From: Paenibacillus vietnamensis
GTDB lineage: Bacteria; Bacillota; Bacilli; Paenibacillales; Paenibacillaceae
DNA length: 64,000 bases
Assembly: GCF_020169515.1 (NCBI RefSeq)
Contig: NZ_JAHMHW010000002.1
Span: 62,001-126,000, forward strand
Direction of reading: 5' to 3'
Shown: piece after piece, positions 34,523-43,284 of the stretch
Layout of the letters: each line of letters starts with the position of its first letter
How positions within the stretch are numbered: the first letter of the stretch is position 1
Notes under the pieces: model-generated
Seen by the model: only the letters and a program-made list of their open reading frames with translations
Database searches by the model: none
Told to the model about the DNA's origin: nothing
Made by a program: the position numbers and the translations under genes

Positions 34523-36186
34523 GCGTTGTTCCCTCCGTTATCAAGCGACTTCGGATCGACGGCGATCCCGACTTTTTTCAGGGCCCCCGCTACATCCGCT
34601 CGCATTCCGTACCAGTTTTTGTTCGTATGAGCCCCAAGCGACAGCTCACTGCCGTCGATTCGCAGCCAAATTCTTCGATGCTGCCAATACGACCCCATCA
34701 GCAAGCCGATCATGGAAAACACGGCTCCGACCCAGACATAAGGCAGCGCCCTGTCCATACGGACGTTCAAATGGGTGGAAGCCTCGGAGAAATCGACGTT
34801 ATCCATACCGTCTACCCGAATTTCGATTTTATCGGCAATGCCTTTGTTAATTGTATCCTGTGCGAATTTCACCTTGTCCTTCTGCATAGGGAAATACATA
34901 TAAGGCTCTCCTGCGGGATCAAGTCCCGGCCCCTTCACCGAAAAAATAAAAGCTGGAGCGACAGGGTCGCGGGAAAGCGTCGTAGGCTCTCCGTTGTCAC
35001 CGATTGCAAATTCCATATAGTTAGCGTACAGATCAAGCGTAAAAGGTCCCAGCTTATGCTGCATAGCCGAATCCCGCATCGGCAGGTCGAACGGACCGTA
35101 TACATTGCCCGTCTTTTTGTCCACCAGCACCGGATGAACCGCATTCAGCCGCGGCGTCAAATCGAAATCGAATTGGTAGAGCTTCAGCCCTTTATACTTC
35201 AAAGGATCATTGACGACGATATCGTGCCGCGTCACCTCACGAAGCTCCGGCTTTGCGGTAGGGTCGCCGCACCCGCTGACGCATTCGTACAGAACCGCTT
35301 TCGTTTCGTACAGCTTTGCGCGCGCCGTACCTTTCAGCTTGTCCGGCAGCTCTTCGTCCTTATAAAATTCAACGGTGAACTTTTCGCTTTTCACATAATA
35401 ATTGGTGTCCGGAATTTGTACCGTGTCCCCGTCCGGAACAGACACGTACGTATCCATTTGAAAGCCCGGAATGCTGCGGGCCAATATCGCCAGCAGAAAT
35501 AAAATAAGGCCGATATGGTTAATATACGGACCCCAGCGGCTGAACCGGTTCTTCTCGGCAAGCAGCGCCGTACCGTCGCGGTGCACGCGGTATCCCTTCC
35601 GTTTAAGCTGGGCGCCGAATTGCTCCGCCCAATGTCCGGTGTCGCCTTCTATCGTGTGCTTAAACACCGTTTTTTGGCGCAAAATAAACTGCAGATGCTT
35701 GCGGATCTGCTGCTTGCTCAGAGCCCGGTACAGCGGCAGAACGCGGTCCAGGCTACAGATGACCAGCGAGGTGCCGATCATGACGAGCAGGCCGATGAAC
35801 CACCACGATTCGTACGTATGGGTCAAGCCTAACATATAATAGATTTTGCCGGTCAGGCCGTAGGTTTCCTCGTAATAGACGGCAGGATCGAAATTGCCCA
35901 CAAATGTATTCTCCTGCGGATAAATCGTGCCGAGCATTGCCGTCAAAAAAGTAAGCACGATCAAATATATCGCAATCTTTACGGAAGAGAAAAAATTCCA
36001 TACCCGGTCGATTACATTCGGGTTGCTCTTCTGCGAACGGCGTGCTACGCCGTCGTATCGCATTTCGAGCGGCAGTTCGGCGGTATCCTTCTGTTCCTCA
36101 AGCGGTTTGCCGCAGCTTTCGCACAAGACGGTTCCGACCGCATTCTGATGCCCGCATTCGCATTTTGTATTTTCTATCAATGACAC
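34519..36186 (-). CDS. resB: Cytochrome c biogenesis protein ResB
   Basis: System II partner of ResC, 555 residues. An N-terminal zinc ribbon, CECGHQNAVGTVLCESCGK (Cys 9, 11, 22, 25), precedes three helices (about 70-90, 130-150, 210-230). A large extracytoplasmic domain follows (about 235-490), with VHPVLVDKKTGNVYGPFDLPM, and a last helix (VWVGAVFSMIGLLMGSYW). The N-terminal ribbon is usual in Bacillales ResB. The domain has an extra Cys pair, ECVSGCGDP, near residue 299. Confidence 0.95.
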   Translation of the reverse strand: MSLIENTKCECGHQNAVGTVLCESCGKPLEEQKDTAELPLEMRYDGVARRSQKSNPNVIDRVWNFFSSVKIAIYLIVLTFLTAMLGTIYPQENTFVGNFDPAVYYEETYGLTGKIYYMLGLTHTYESWWFIGLLVMIGTSLVICSLDRVLPLYRALSKQQIRKHLQFILRQKTVFKHTIEGDTGHWAEQFGAQLKRKGYRVHRDGTALLAEKNRFSRWGPYINHIGLILFLLAILARSIPGFQMDTYVSVPDGDTVQIPDTNYYVKSEKFTVEFYKDEELPDKLKGTARAKLYETKAVLYECVSGCGDPTAKPELREVTRHDIVVNDPLKYKGLKLYQFDFDLTPRLNAVHPVLVDKKTGNVYGPFDLPMRDSAMQHKLGPFTLDLYANYMEFAIGDNGEPTTLSRDPVAPAFIFSVKGPGLDPAGEPYMYFPMQKDKVKFAQDTINKGIADKIEIRVDGMDNVDFSEASTHLNVRMDRALPYVWVGAVFSMIGLLMGSYWQHRRIWLRIDGSELSLGAHTNKNWYGMRADVAGALKKVGIAVDPKSLDNGGNNA

Positions 36187-36197
36187 GTTACTACCTC

Positions 36198-36728
36198 CTA
36201 CAGCTGCAGCAGCCGTTCAATCCGTTCGTCGATGTCCGCCTCCGTCATGCCTCCTACTTTGATCTCAGCGATCGACCCGTCGGGCTTAATGAAAAAGGTC
36301 GTCGGGTACGATTTGAGTCCGTAGCTGCGTTCGGTCTTGCGGTTCACATCGCGCAATATCGGATAATTCAGCTCAAAGCGGTGAACGAAATTGTTCACCG
36401 TCAACGTATCTTCGCTTAGGTTGATAGCCAGCACGACTAGCCCTTTATCCTGCCATTTCTGATACTGTCTCTCGAATTCCGGCATCTCCTTGACGCACGG
36501 CGGGCAGAAGGTGCCCCAGAAGTTCACGACGACCGGTTTTCCTTCGTAATCGGACAGCTGACGGATATTCCCATCCAGATCGGCAAGCTCGAATGCCGGC
36601 GGCGTGCCGCCTTCCCTGAGCGGACCTTTATCGCTGTCTGCGAACAACGTAGTGCCGATGGCATAACCTCCGATCAGCAATACCGCAATTAAAATCACGA
36701 CTTGTACCGTTTTACGCGACTTTCTCAT
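36198..36728 (-). CDS. resA: Thiol-disulfide oxidoreductase ResA
   Basis: Membrane-anchored thioredoxin-like protein that reduces apocytochrome c outside the membrane. MRKSRKTVQVVILIAVLLIGGYAIG at ATG 36728 gives 176 residues with an N-terminal anchor. The active site reads WGTFCPPCVKE, while the well-studied ResA has CEPC; the second residue is Pro here. The cis-Pro loop is YPTTFFIKP. It heads the res operon; a TATAAT lies at 36778-36783 without a clear -35. Confidence 0.94.
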   Translation of the reverse strand: MRKSRKTVQVVILIAVLLIGGYAIGTTLFADSDKGPLREGGTPPAFELADLDGNIRQLSDYEGKPVVVNFWGTFCPPCVKEMPEFERQYQKWQDKGLVVLAINLSEDTLTVNNFVHRFELNYPILRDVNRKTERSYGLKSYPTTFFIKPDGSIAEIKVGGMTEADIDERIERLLQL

Positions 36729-36791
36729 TTCCTCAATCACCACCAGCTTTATGTCTGCTATAGTCACGAATATTACCATTATAACGAAAAT

Positions 36792-36817
36792 TCGACGGCA
36801 ATTACTGCCGCCGTCGA
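36792..36817 (-). terminator. Hairpin after rluB
   Basis: TCGACGGC and GCCGTCGA can form an 8-bp stem on the minus strand directly after the rluB stop, followed by ATTTTCG. The T run is short, so termination may be partial before resA. Confidence 0.5.
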
Positions 36818-37564
36818 TTACTTTTTATGAATTTTATGTGTCTTGCTTTTCGCGATATCACGCAGCTCTTTGATCTCCTGCGGCGTTAAATGGCGGTATT
36901 TGCCTCTGCCCAGCGACTCAAGTCCGAGCTCGCCGAATCTGATTCTCTTCAGCTTGATCACCTTATGCCCGATCGCCTCGAACATCCGCCTGACCTGCCG
37001 GTTTCGTCCTTCGAAAATCGTAATCGTTATCGTCGCTTCGCCCGCTTCCGTATCGACATCATGGTACTCTACCTCGGCGGGAGCCGTCATGCCGTCCTCA
37101 AGCTTGATCCCCTTCTGCAGCTGCTCGAGCGCCGTTCCATGGGGAATTCCTTTCACAGTTGCACGGTAAGTTTTCGGCACGTGATGACTCGGATGAGTAA
37201 GCAGATTCGCGAACTCCCCGTCGTTCGTCAGCAGAAGCAAACCTTCCGTATCGTAATCCAGCCTGCCGACGGGATACACCCGCTCCTTGATGCCGGGCAG
37301 AAAATCGGATACGACCTTGCGCCCCTGCGGGTCCTTGGCGCTTGTGATAACCCCTTTTGATTTGTTCATCATCAGATAAATTTTCTGCTCGCTCTTGATC
37401 GGCTTGCCGTTCACCGTAATCGCGTCGACCGCCGGATCCGCCTTGACGCCGAGCGTCGTAACCTTCACCCCGTTCACCTCGACAAGACCGGCCAAAATCA
37501 TTTCTTCACATTTGCGGCGCGAAGCGATTCCCGCTGCCGCCAGTACCTTCTGTAAACGTTCCAA
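36818..37564 (-). CDS. rluB: 23S rRNA pseudouridine synthase RluB
   Basis: RsuA-family synthase, 248 residues. The S4 domain, MERLQKVLAAAGIASRRKCEEMI, is at the N-terminus. The catalytic Asp lies in VGRLDYDTEGLLLLTNDGE (about residue 103). NRQVRRMFEAIGHKVIKLKRIRFG is the conserved second motif, and a basic tail ends SKTHKIHKK. It is located between spmB and resA as in Bacillus subtilis (ypuL). Confidence 0.96.
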   Translation of the reverse strand: MERLQKVLAAAGIASRRKCEEMILAGLVEVNGVKVTTLGVKADPAVDAITVNGKPIKSEQKIYLMMNKSKGVITSAKDPQGRKVVSDFLPGIKERVYPVGRLDYDTEGLLLLTNDGEFANLLTHPSHHVPKTYRATVKGIPHGTALEQLQKGIKLEDGMTAPAEVEYHDVDTEAGEATITITIFEGRNRQVRRMFEAIGHKVIKLKRIRFGELGLESLGRGKYRHLTPQEIKELRDIAKSKTHKIHKK

Positions 37565-37618
37565 TTATTTCACCTCATTCTCCATCATAACGATATGGAG
37601 AACAAATCACAAGCTCTG

Positions 37619-38155
37619 TCAGCCGAATATGTATAAGCAAATGAAAATAGCGGCAAAAAATCCGACAATATCGGAAAACAATCCGACTTTAAGAGCATAA
37701 CGGGAACGTCTGATGCCGATTGCGCCGAAATAAACGGTCAGCACATACAAGGTTGTATCCGTACTGCCCTGAATGGTAGATGCGATTCTTCCGATCATGG
37801 AATCGGGCCCGTAGGTTTGGATCAGATCGGTCGTAAAGGCGAGCGAGCCCGCTCCCGTCAGCGGCCTCAGAATACCCAGCGGGAGCACCTCACTCGGAAT
37901 GCCCATCCAGTCGAACAGCGGCCGGACGGCCGATAGCATCAGTTCAAGAGCGCCCGAAGCGCGAAACATGCTGATGGCGACCATCATGCCTACGAGATGA
38001 GGGATAATATTAATAGCGGTGCCAAAGCCGTCCTTCGCCCCTTCAACGAATGTCTCATAAACGGGGACCTTGCGTCTGAGCGCGGCGTAAAGCGGAATAA
38101 AAACGATAATGGCGGGAATCATCCAGGCGGATAGGCCTGTAAAAAAATTATACAA
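37619..38155 (-). CDS. spmB: Spore maturation protein B
   Basis: Polytopic membrane protein needed for full spore core dehydration. TTG 38155, eight bases after AGGAGG, gives 178 residues, equal to Bacillus SpmB; a GTG three codons earlier overlaps the ribosome site and is unlikely. Conserved parts are PVYETFVEGAKDGFGTAINIIPHLVGMMVAISMFRASGA (in pieces), GSLAFTTDL and DTTLYVLTVYFGAIGI. It overlaps the spmA stop by 8 bp. Nucleoside-transporter-gate (Gate) fold. Confidence 0.94.
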   Translation of the reverse strand: MYNFFTGLSAWMIPAIIVFIPLYAALRRKVPVYETFVEGAKDGFGTAINIIPHLVGMMVAISMFRASGALELMLSAVRPLFDWMGIPSEVLPLGILRPLTGAGSLAFTTDLIQTYGPDSMIGRIASTIQGSTDTTLYVLTVYFGAIGIRRSRYALKVGLFSDIVGFFAAIFICLYIFG

Positions 38156-38801
38156 CCGTCTCACCTCCTGCGCCCGGAGGTTTTATCCCTGGTTTGGAAA
38201 TCGCCGGTTTCGTATTAGCTGAAGGCGGCGACTTTCTTCGGTACCAGCGGTCGGCCAATATGGCAGCCGAGGTTGCTATAAAGGTAGCGGCAAGGGTCGT
38301 CCCGATAATTTCAGCCGGATTCGCGGAACCGTAGTTCATACGAATTGCTATTAGCGTAGTAGGAATAATCGTAATGCTTGAGGTGTTGAGCGCAAGCAGT
38401 GTGCACATAGCCGGTGTTGCCGTCTCTTTGTCGGGATTAAGCTTCTGCAGCTCCTGCATGGCCTTGATTCCCATCGGCGTTGCCGCATTTCCAAGCCCGA
38501 ACAGATTTGCGCTAAGATTGCTCATGATATAGCCGATCGCAGGATGGTTGCGAGGTACATCCGGAAACAGCATACGGACAATCGGTCCCAGCATACGGGC
38601 AAGCTTCTGAAGCAAGCCGGCATCCTCGGCAATTCTCATCATCCCGAGCCAGAACACCATAATGCTGATCAGTCCGAAGCTTACGGTGACGCCGGATTTT
38701 GCGCCTTCGAAGGCGGCCTGGGTCACCGTATCCATCTTCCCGTTTACGGCGGCAACGACTACGCTTGCCACTATAAAAAATAACCAGATCCAATTTACCA
38801 T
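38148..38801 (-). CDS. spmA: Spore maturation protein A
   Basis: Membrane partner of SpmB, 217 residues, with GATE-domain motifs GLISIMVFWLGMMRIAEDAGLL, NLFGLGNAATPMGIKAMQEL (about 108-127) and LLALNTSSITIIPTTLIAIRM. The C-terminus after residue 190 is a Pro-rich tail not typical of the family. GGGGAGG precedes the ATG. It follows dacB by about 60 bp. Confidence 0.94.
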   Translation of the reverse strand: MVNWIWLFFIVASVVVAAVNGKMDTVTQAAFEGAKSGVTVSFGLISIMVFWLGMMRIAEDAGLLQKLARMLGPIVRMLFPDVPRNHPAIGYIMSNLSANLFGLGNAATPMGIKAMQELQKLNPDKETATPAMCTLLALNTSSITIIPTTLIAIRMNYGSANPAEIIGTTLAATFIATSAAILADRWYRRKSPPSANTKPAISKPGIKPPGAGGETVV

Positions 38802-38861
38802 TTGAGCAGCCTCCCCATTCGAGCAGCGTCTTTCCGGCTTCGAAACCGTCTCCCGCGGCTT

Positions 38862-40055
38862 CTACCACCCACCAAAAAGAGTGTGAATCACCTTACCTAA
38901 AGAATCCGTAAGCCGTACTCTGCTCTCGGCTTCCGTCGCTTTCCTGAATTCGGCCAACGATTGTACCGCCCGAGGTGCCGCATTCGGAAGCTGCAGCCTG
39001 CTGCTGCCGGCATCGAATACGGGTACGGCACCGATTTTTTGACCGTTTATATACCATTCCACAAAACCGCGTTCTCCAAGCGCATAACGAGTCGTCATCG
39101 GATCGATCAAGGAAAGCTTGGATGTAACGGATCCGCCTTCATCCTCGGCAAGAGGATATTTAAAGTCTTGTCCCACTGCATAGGGGTATCCGGCAACCGC
39201 TTGCCCCTTTTGAGCGAGCGAATGAAGCGGATAGTGCTTAAAGCCCCAATCGAGCAGCTTGCGGTGATCCGACCAATCGTCTCCGTCATTTATCGTAACC
39301 GCGGCCAGCTGCTGGCCGTTCCTTGTGGCTGAGGTAACAAGGCAGCGCAGCGCAATTTTCGTATAACCGGTTTTGACGCCGTCAGCCCCATCGTACATAT
39401 TCAGCATTTTGTTTTTGTTCGTATAACTGTAATCCCATTCGGCATGCGGATTCGGCACCTTTTTCACCTTTGTTCTGACGATTTCGGCGAAAACCTTGTT
39501 TTTCAAAGCGTATGAGGTCATTTTAGCTAAATCGTTTGCCGAGGAGAAATGGCCTTCAACGTCCAAGCCATGCGGATTTTTGAACTGAGTCTGCCTTAGT
39601 CCAAGAAAAGCCGCCTTCTCGTTCATCAGGTGAACAAAACCTTCCTCCGATCCGCCGATATGCTCGGCAATTGCCGTTGCAGCGTCGTTACCCGATCTCA
39701 GCATTAAACCGTAGAGCATATTGGATAAGCTCATTTCCTCCCCAAGCTGCAAATAAATCGAGGAGCCTTCTTTGCCGGCAGCCCGCTTGCTCGTTTTCAC
39801 CATATCGGTCAGATTACCGTGCTCAATCGCAACGATCGCGGTCATAATTTTCGTTAAGCTCGCAATTCTCATCGGCGTATCCCCGTTATGGCTGTACAGC
39901 AGCCTGCCCGATTCGACATCGATCAGAGCCGTCGCTTTCGCGTGAGTACTCACCGGATCGGGTGCCGCGCTCGCGAAGCCGGCGCTGCTTGTCCCAAACA
40001 GAATAGCGGCCGTCAGCCCTAATGCCATTATCCGTTGCGGCAGTTTCCAAAACAT
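38862..40055 (-). CDS. dacB: Sporulation D-alanyl-D-alanine carboxypeptidase (DacB-like)
   Basis: Penicillin-binding protein 5*-type peptidase that trims spore cortex cross-links. From ATG 40055 (MFWKLPQRIMALGL) it has 397 residues: a signal peptide with AAILFGTSSAGFASA, the active-site triad SLTK (about 69), SGN (about 125) and KTG in DGVKTGYTK (about 230), and a C-terminal PBP5-like beta domain. The frame extends upstream to 40127 without a ribosome site. Its position next to spmAB matches dacB; a second enzyme of the type, dacF, is at 53.4 kb. Confidence 0.92.
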   Translation of the reverse strand: MFWKLPQRIMALGLTAAILFGTSSAGFASAAPDPVSTHAKATALIDVESGRLLYSHNGDTPMRIASLTKIMTAIVAIEHGNLTDMVKTSKRAAGKEGSSIYLQLGEEMSLSNMLYGLMLRSGNDAATAIAEHIGGSEEGFVHLMNEKAAFLGLRQTQFKNPHGLDVEGHFSSANDLAKMTSYALKNKVFAEIVRTKVKKVPNPHAEWDYSYTNKNKMLNMYDGADGVKTGYTKIALRCLVTSATRNGQQLAAVTINDGDDWSDHRKLLDWGFKHYPLHSLAQKGQAVAGYPYAVGQDFKYPLAEDEGGSVTSKLSLIDPMTTRYALGERGFVEWYINGQKIGAVPVFDAGSSRLQLPNAAPRAVQSLAEFRKATEAESRVRLTDSLGKVIHTLFGGW

Positions 40056-40152
40056 ATGATCGCTTGCCCCACTTCCTGCGTTAGTAATTAAGCTTCTGCT
40101 TATCTGTTTTAGTATATGCCTGTACACATGGCTCTAGACGACTTTCCGCACA

Positions 40153-40183
40153 CAAAAAAAGAAAAACTGCCCTTGCGGGCAGT
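40153..40183 (-). terminator. Intrinsic terminator after ytfJ
   Basis: ACTGCCC/GGGCAGT with a four-base loop, then TTTTTCTTTTTTT on the minus strand. Confidence 0.9.
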
Positions 40184-40187
40184 CAAT

Positions 40188-40670
40188 CTACAAAATATGA
40201 TCGTCGAACGTTACGTTCTCCGCGATTACGGATTGCGACGAATCGGTATATGCCGGTGTCGACCGTTTCATCATCGACTGCAGCCTGTCAAACATATGCG
40301 GGGCTGAATCGATAACCCGGTCAAGCAGATGCGTTTGGCTGTCGAGCGGTACGATTTTGACGCCTTGTGTACCGACGACCAGAAAAGCGATCGGAGTAAT
40401 GGATACGCCTCCCCCGCTGCCTCCTCCGAACGGTGCAGAGACTGCGGCGTTATGATGGGCATCGGAAGCCGTGCCGTTTTTATGCTCGGCATCGTCCATC
40501 CGGATATCGCTGCCTCCGGCCACAAAGCCGAAGCCTACCTTCGAAATCGGCATAATAATGCTGCCGTCAGGCGTTTGGACGGGATCGCCAACGATTGTAT
40601 TGACGTCAACCATTTCTTTAATATTTTCCATTGCGGTTTGCATTAAGCCTTGAATAGGATGTTCTGCCAT
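40188..40670 (-). CDS. ytfJ: Sporulation protein YtfJ (GerW family)
   Basis: A 160-residue protein starting MAEHPIQGLMQTAMENIKEMVD, nine bases after AAAGGAGG. Central signatures are VGDPVQTPDGSIIMPISKVGFGFVAGG (in pieces) and a glycine-rich FGGGSGGGVSITPIAFLVV. GerW proteins are made in the forespore and needed for normal germination of some spores. It overlaps the DUF2953 gene upstream, the same pairing as ytfI-ytfJ in Bacillus. Confidence 0.92.
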   Translation of the reverse strand: MAEHPIQGLMQTAMENIKEMVDVNTIVGDPVQTPDGSIIMPISKVGFGFVAGGSDIRMDDAEHKNGTASDAHHNAAVSAPFGGGSGGGVSITPIAFLVVGTQGVKIVPLDSQTHLLDRVIDSAPHMFDRLQSMMKRSTPAYTDSSQSVIAENVTFDDHIL

Positions 40671-41335
40671 GCTTTGACGCCTCCTTTCAATTTCTTCATG
40701 CGAACTAATAGCTGCAGTCCGGCAAGGATAGCATAACCGAAGCGTATTTGGGCTATGCATACGAATTCGGTTGTAAAAGCAGGATGCTGATAAATCGGCT
40801 GAACGCTCATTTTCGGCTCGGCATGAAGCTTAACCATTTGGGACAGCAAGCCCAAAATTGAGGTTTGCACCGACCAGACAATTCCCGTCGCCATGGCCGT
40901 CCACATCGCATCTCCCGTTCCGACCGTTGTTGACCAGTTCCACTCGGTCAGCCTTACCTTGGTTAAAGTTTGTTTTACCCAGCCCGTCATATTGCGCGTC
41001 AGCTGCAAAATCTGCTTCATCTTGTCCAATGTGGACACGACTTTTTCAGCGTCAATATCGTCTTTGAACTGCTTCCAGGTATTAATACCGGCTCCGGACA
41101 TTGATACCTGCTCCTTGAGCTCGACGGATGAGCCTGTAAATTGCACGATCGGAATTTTGATACGGTATTTGATAATGCCGTACAACGCTTTTACGAACAG
41201 CTCTCCGTCATCGTTTTTTCCTGCCCGTTTCACTTGCCCTTTTATAATGACCGGCGAAGCCATAATCATAGCAAGGAGGAACAAAAAAAAGAGACCTGCC
41301 GCCGTGATCCAACCGTAAGGGTAACCGAGTGTCAT
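40643..41335 (-). CDS. DUF2953 membrane protein (YtfI-like)
   Basis: About 230 residues. One N-terminal helix, ITAAGLFFLFLLAMIMASPVII, is followed by KGQVKRAGKNDDGELFVKALYGIIKYRIKIP (in pieces), the usual DUF2953 opening. C-terminal parts include WNWSTTVGTGDAMWTAMATGIVW. Two adjacent ATGs at 41338 and 41335 follow GGAGG; the second has better spacing. It is coupled to ytfJ by overlap, so a joint sporulation role is likely. Confidence 0.85.
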   Translation of the reverse strand: MTLGYPYGWITAAGLFFLFLLAMIMASPVIIKGQVKRAGKNDDGELFVKALYGIIKYRIKIPIVQFTGSSVELKEQVSMSGAGINTWKQFKDDIDAEKVVSTLDKMKQILQLTRNMTGWVKQTLTKVRLTEWNWSTTVGTGDAMWTAMATGIVWSVQTSILGLLSQMVKLHAEPKMSVQPIYQHPAFTTEFVCIAQIRFGYAILAGLQLLVRMKKLKGGVKAWQNILFKA

Positions 41336-41392
41336 CATGCTTCCTCCGTTTCCCATAATGGGTTGAATATAGTATGACCCGGCGGCCAAATC

Positions 41393-41995
41393 TCATTCTT
41401 TTAATTCATCAATTGTCATCTGTCGGCCGTCCAGCCGCTCGAACAGCATCTGAGTTTGCTCCTCCAGCGCATCGTCGATATCGACGTTGCCCGGTTCAGG
41501 CAGCTCCTTGATGGAAGGCAGTCCAAAGTATTCCAGAAAGGATTTTGTCGTCCCGTACAAAATAGGCCTGCCGATCGCTTCGGCCCGTCCGACCTCTTCG
41601 ATTAAATCCTTCGATACGAGCGAAGCAATCGCCCTTTCACTTTTGACTCCGCGAATTTCCTCAATCGCGACTCTCGTGATCGGCTGGCGGTAGGCGACGA
41701 TCGACAGCGTCTCCAGCGCAGCCTGGGAAAGCTGCGAACGCGACGGCGAATAGGCCATGCGCTCGAAGTATGGAGCATGCTCGGGATGCGTCGTCAGCCG
41801 GAAAGCGCCGGCGACCTCGGCAATTTGCACGCCGCGGCCCTCCCTCTCCAAATCGCGCTGCAAATCGTAAACGAGATCGGCTGAAAGGTCGGCATCCAAC
41901 TCCATAATATCGGCGAGCTGCTTTTTGTTTAAGCCCTCATCTCCCGCCATGAACAGCAATCCTTCAATAATTGTCTTCAACTTCGGATAATCCAC
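41393..41995 (-). CDS. scpB: Segregation and condensation protein B
   Basis: Winged-helix subunit of the SMC-ScpA-ScpB condensin. DYPKLKTIIEGLLFMAGDEGL after GTG 41995 is the family start (200 residues); an upstream ATG at 42037 has no ribosome site. Conserved: LSQAALETLSIVAYRQPITRVAIEEIRG and LIEEVGRAEAIGRPILYGTTKSFLEYFGL (in pieces). It overlaps the scpA end by 32 bp. Confidence 0.94.
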   Translation of the reverse strand: MDYPKLKTIIEGLLFMAGDEGLNKKQLADIMELDADLSADLVYDLQRDLEREGRGVQIAEVAGAFRLTTHPEHAPYFERMAYSPSRSQLSQAALETLSIVAYRQPITRVAIEEIRGVKSERAIASLVSKDLIEEVGRAEAIGRPILYGTTKSFLEYFGLPSIKELPEPGNVDIDDALEEQTQMLFERLDGRQMTIDELKE

Positions 41996-42743
41996 TTTCG
42001 GCCGCTTCCCCTCTCCAATGAATGACGATATCGTCAAACAGCTGATGCTGAAACACGCGTATATGTTTCATTTTCATAAGCTCCAGTATCGCCAGAAAGG
42101 TCACGACGATCTCGTGCCGGTCCATATTTTCCCGGATAAGCCTTGAAAATCTCACAGTCTCATACTGTTTCAATACGTCCATTATATCGCGGATGCGGTC
42201 TTTGACGGACATTTCGTCGCGTTGGACCGTAGCCACTATATTTCGCTTGGTCGCGCGGCGGAGCGCCTTCCGGAAAGCCGAAATCAGATCTGAAATATGA
42301 AGACCCTCTACCGGGTTCACCTTCTCCTCCTTCAAGAAAGGAGACATATCCTCCGGCTCTTTGGAATATACGAGGCTGCGTTCGAGCTCCTTCTCGCGAA
42401 GCTGTTCGGCGATTTGCTTGTATTTACGGTACTCGATAAGCTTCTGAATCAGCTCGTCACGGGGATCGAGGCCGTCATCCTGCCAATCCTCGTATTCTTC
42501 CTCGAACACGGGAGGCTTGGGAAGAAGCTGATTGCTTTTTATTGCCAAAAGAGTAGCCGCCATCACCAGAAATTCGCTCGTCACCTCAAGCTCAAGCTCC
42601 TTCATCGCATCCAGATAGTCCATATACTGAACGGTAATTTCGCTGATCGAAATTTCATGGATATCGATTTCGGCCTTATCGATCAAGTGGAGCAGCAAAT
42701 CCAGCGGACCCTCGAACGAATCCAGCTTATAAAGCACGGTCAC
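41964..42743 (-). CDS. scpA: Segregation and condensation protein A
   Basis: Kleisin subunit that bridges SMC heads, 259 residues. The N-terminal YKLDSFEGPLDLLLHLIDKAEIDI and C-terminal TFLAILELMKMKHIRVFQHQLFDDI (in pieces) are diagnostic. The middle part is charged and helical. It follows ribH by about 35 bp; ypuF and ribT, present here in Bacillus subtilis, are missing. Confidence 0.95.
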   Translation of the reverse strand: MTVLYKLDSFEGPLDLLLHLIDKAEIDIHEISISEITVQYMDYLDAMKELELEVTSEFLVMAATLLAIKSNQLLPKPPVFEEEYEDWQDDGLDPRDELIQKLIEYRKYKQIAEQLREKELERSLVYSKEPEDMSPFLKEEKVNPVEGLHISDLISAFRKALRRATKRNIVATVQRDEMSVKDRIRDIMDVLKQYETVRFSRLIRENMDRHEIVVTFLAILELMKMKHIRVFQHQLFDDIVIHWRGEAAESGLSEVEDNY

Positions 42744-42777
42744 ACTCTATTCCTCCCGACTAGCCTGAAACTAGACC

Positions 42778-43248
42778 TTACTTTTGCAGCTGTCTGGTCA
42801 AGTTCGCCATTTCAATGGCGCTTGCTGCCGCTTCGTAGCCTTTATTGCCTGCTTTCGTGCCGGCGCGTTCGATCGCCTGCTCAATCGAATCGACGGTCAG
42901 CACCCCGAATATTGTAGGAACACCTGTTTTCAGGGCAATCGAAGCTACCCCTTTTGCCGCCTCGTTGCAAACATAATCAAAATGCGGCGTTGACCCGCGG
43001 ATAACGGCTCCAAGCGTAATAACGGCGTCATACTTGCCGCTCTCCGCCATTTTTTGCGCGATGAGCGGAATTTCGAACGCTCCCGGCACCCAAGCGACGT
43101 CAACGTCATCCTCGTGTGCACCATGGCGTTTAAATGCGTCCAGCGCTCCTCCAAGCAGCTTGCTGGAAATAAATTCGTTGAAGCGACCGACGACTACCCC
43201 ATATTTTAAACCTTCCGAGATTAAATTGCCTTCAAAAATACGTGCCAT
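42778..43248 (-). CDS. ribH: 6,7-dimethyl-8-ribityllumazine synthase
   Basis: Condenses the ribityl uracil with dihydroxybutanone phosphate; forms a 60-subunit shell. ATG 43248 ([17 protein letters not shown]) gives 156 residues; an ATG four codons earlier abuts the ribosome site. Motifs: [35 protein letters not shown] with the catalytic His, and [24 protein letters not shown] (in pieces). Last gene of the rib operon. Confidence 0.97.
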   Translation of the reverse strand: MARIFEGNLISEGLKYGVVVGRFNEFISSKLLGGALDAFKRHGAHEDDVDVAWVPGAFEIPLIAQKMAESGKYDAVITLGAVIRGSTPHFDYVCNEAAKGVASIALKTGVPTIFGVLTVDSIEQAIERAGTKAGNKGYEAAASAIEMANLTRQLQK

Positions 43249-43284
43249 AATTTGTTTCATCCTTCCGTAATATGAAATTTTTGA

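Noticed and set aside
41996-42037. Longer scpB N-terminus from the ATG at 42037
   Set aside because: No ribosome site and no match to the family; GTG 41995 gives the standard start.
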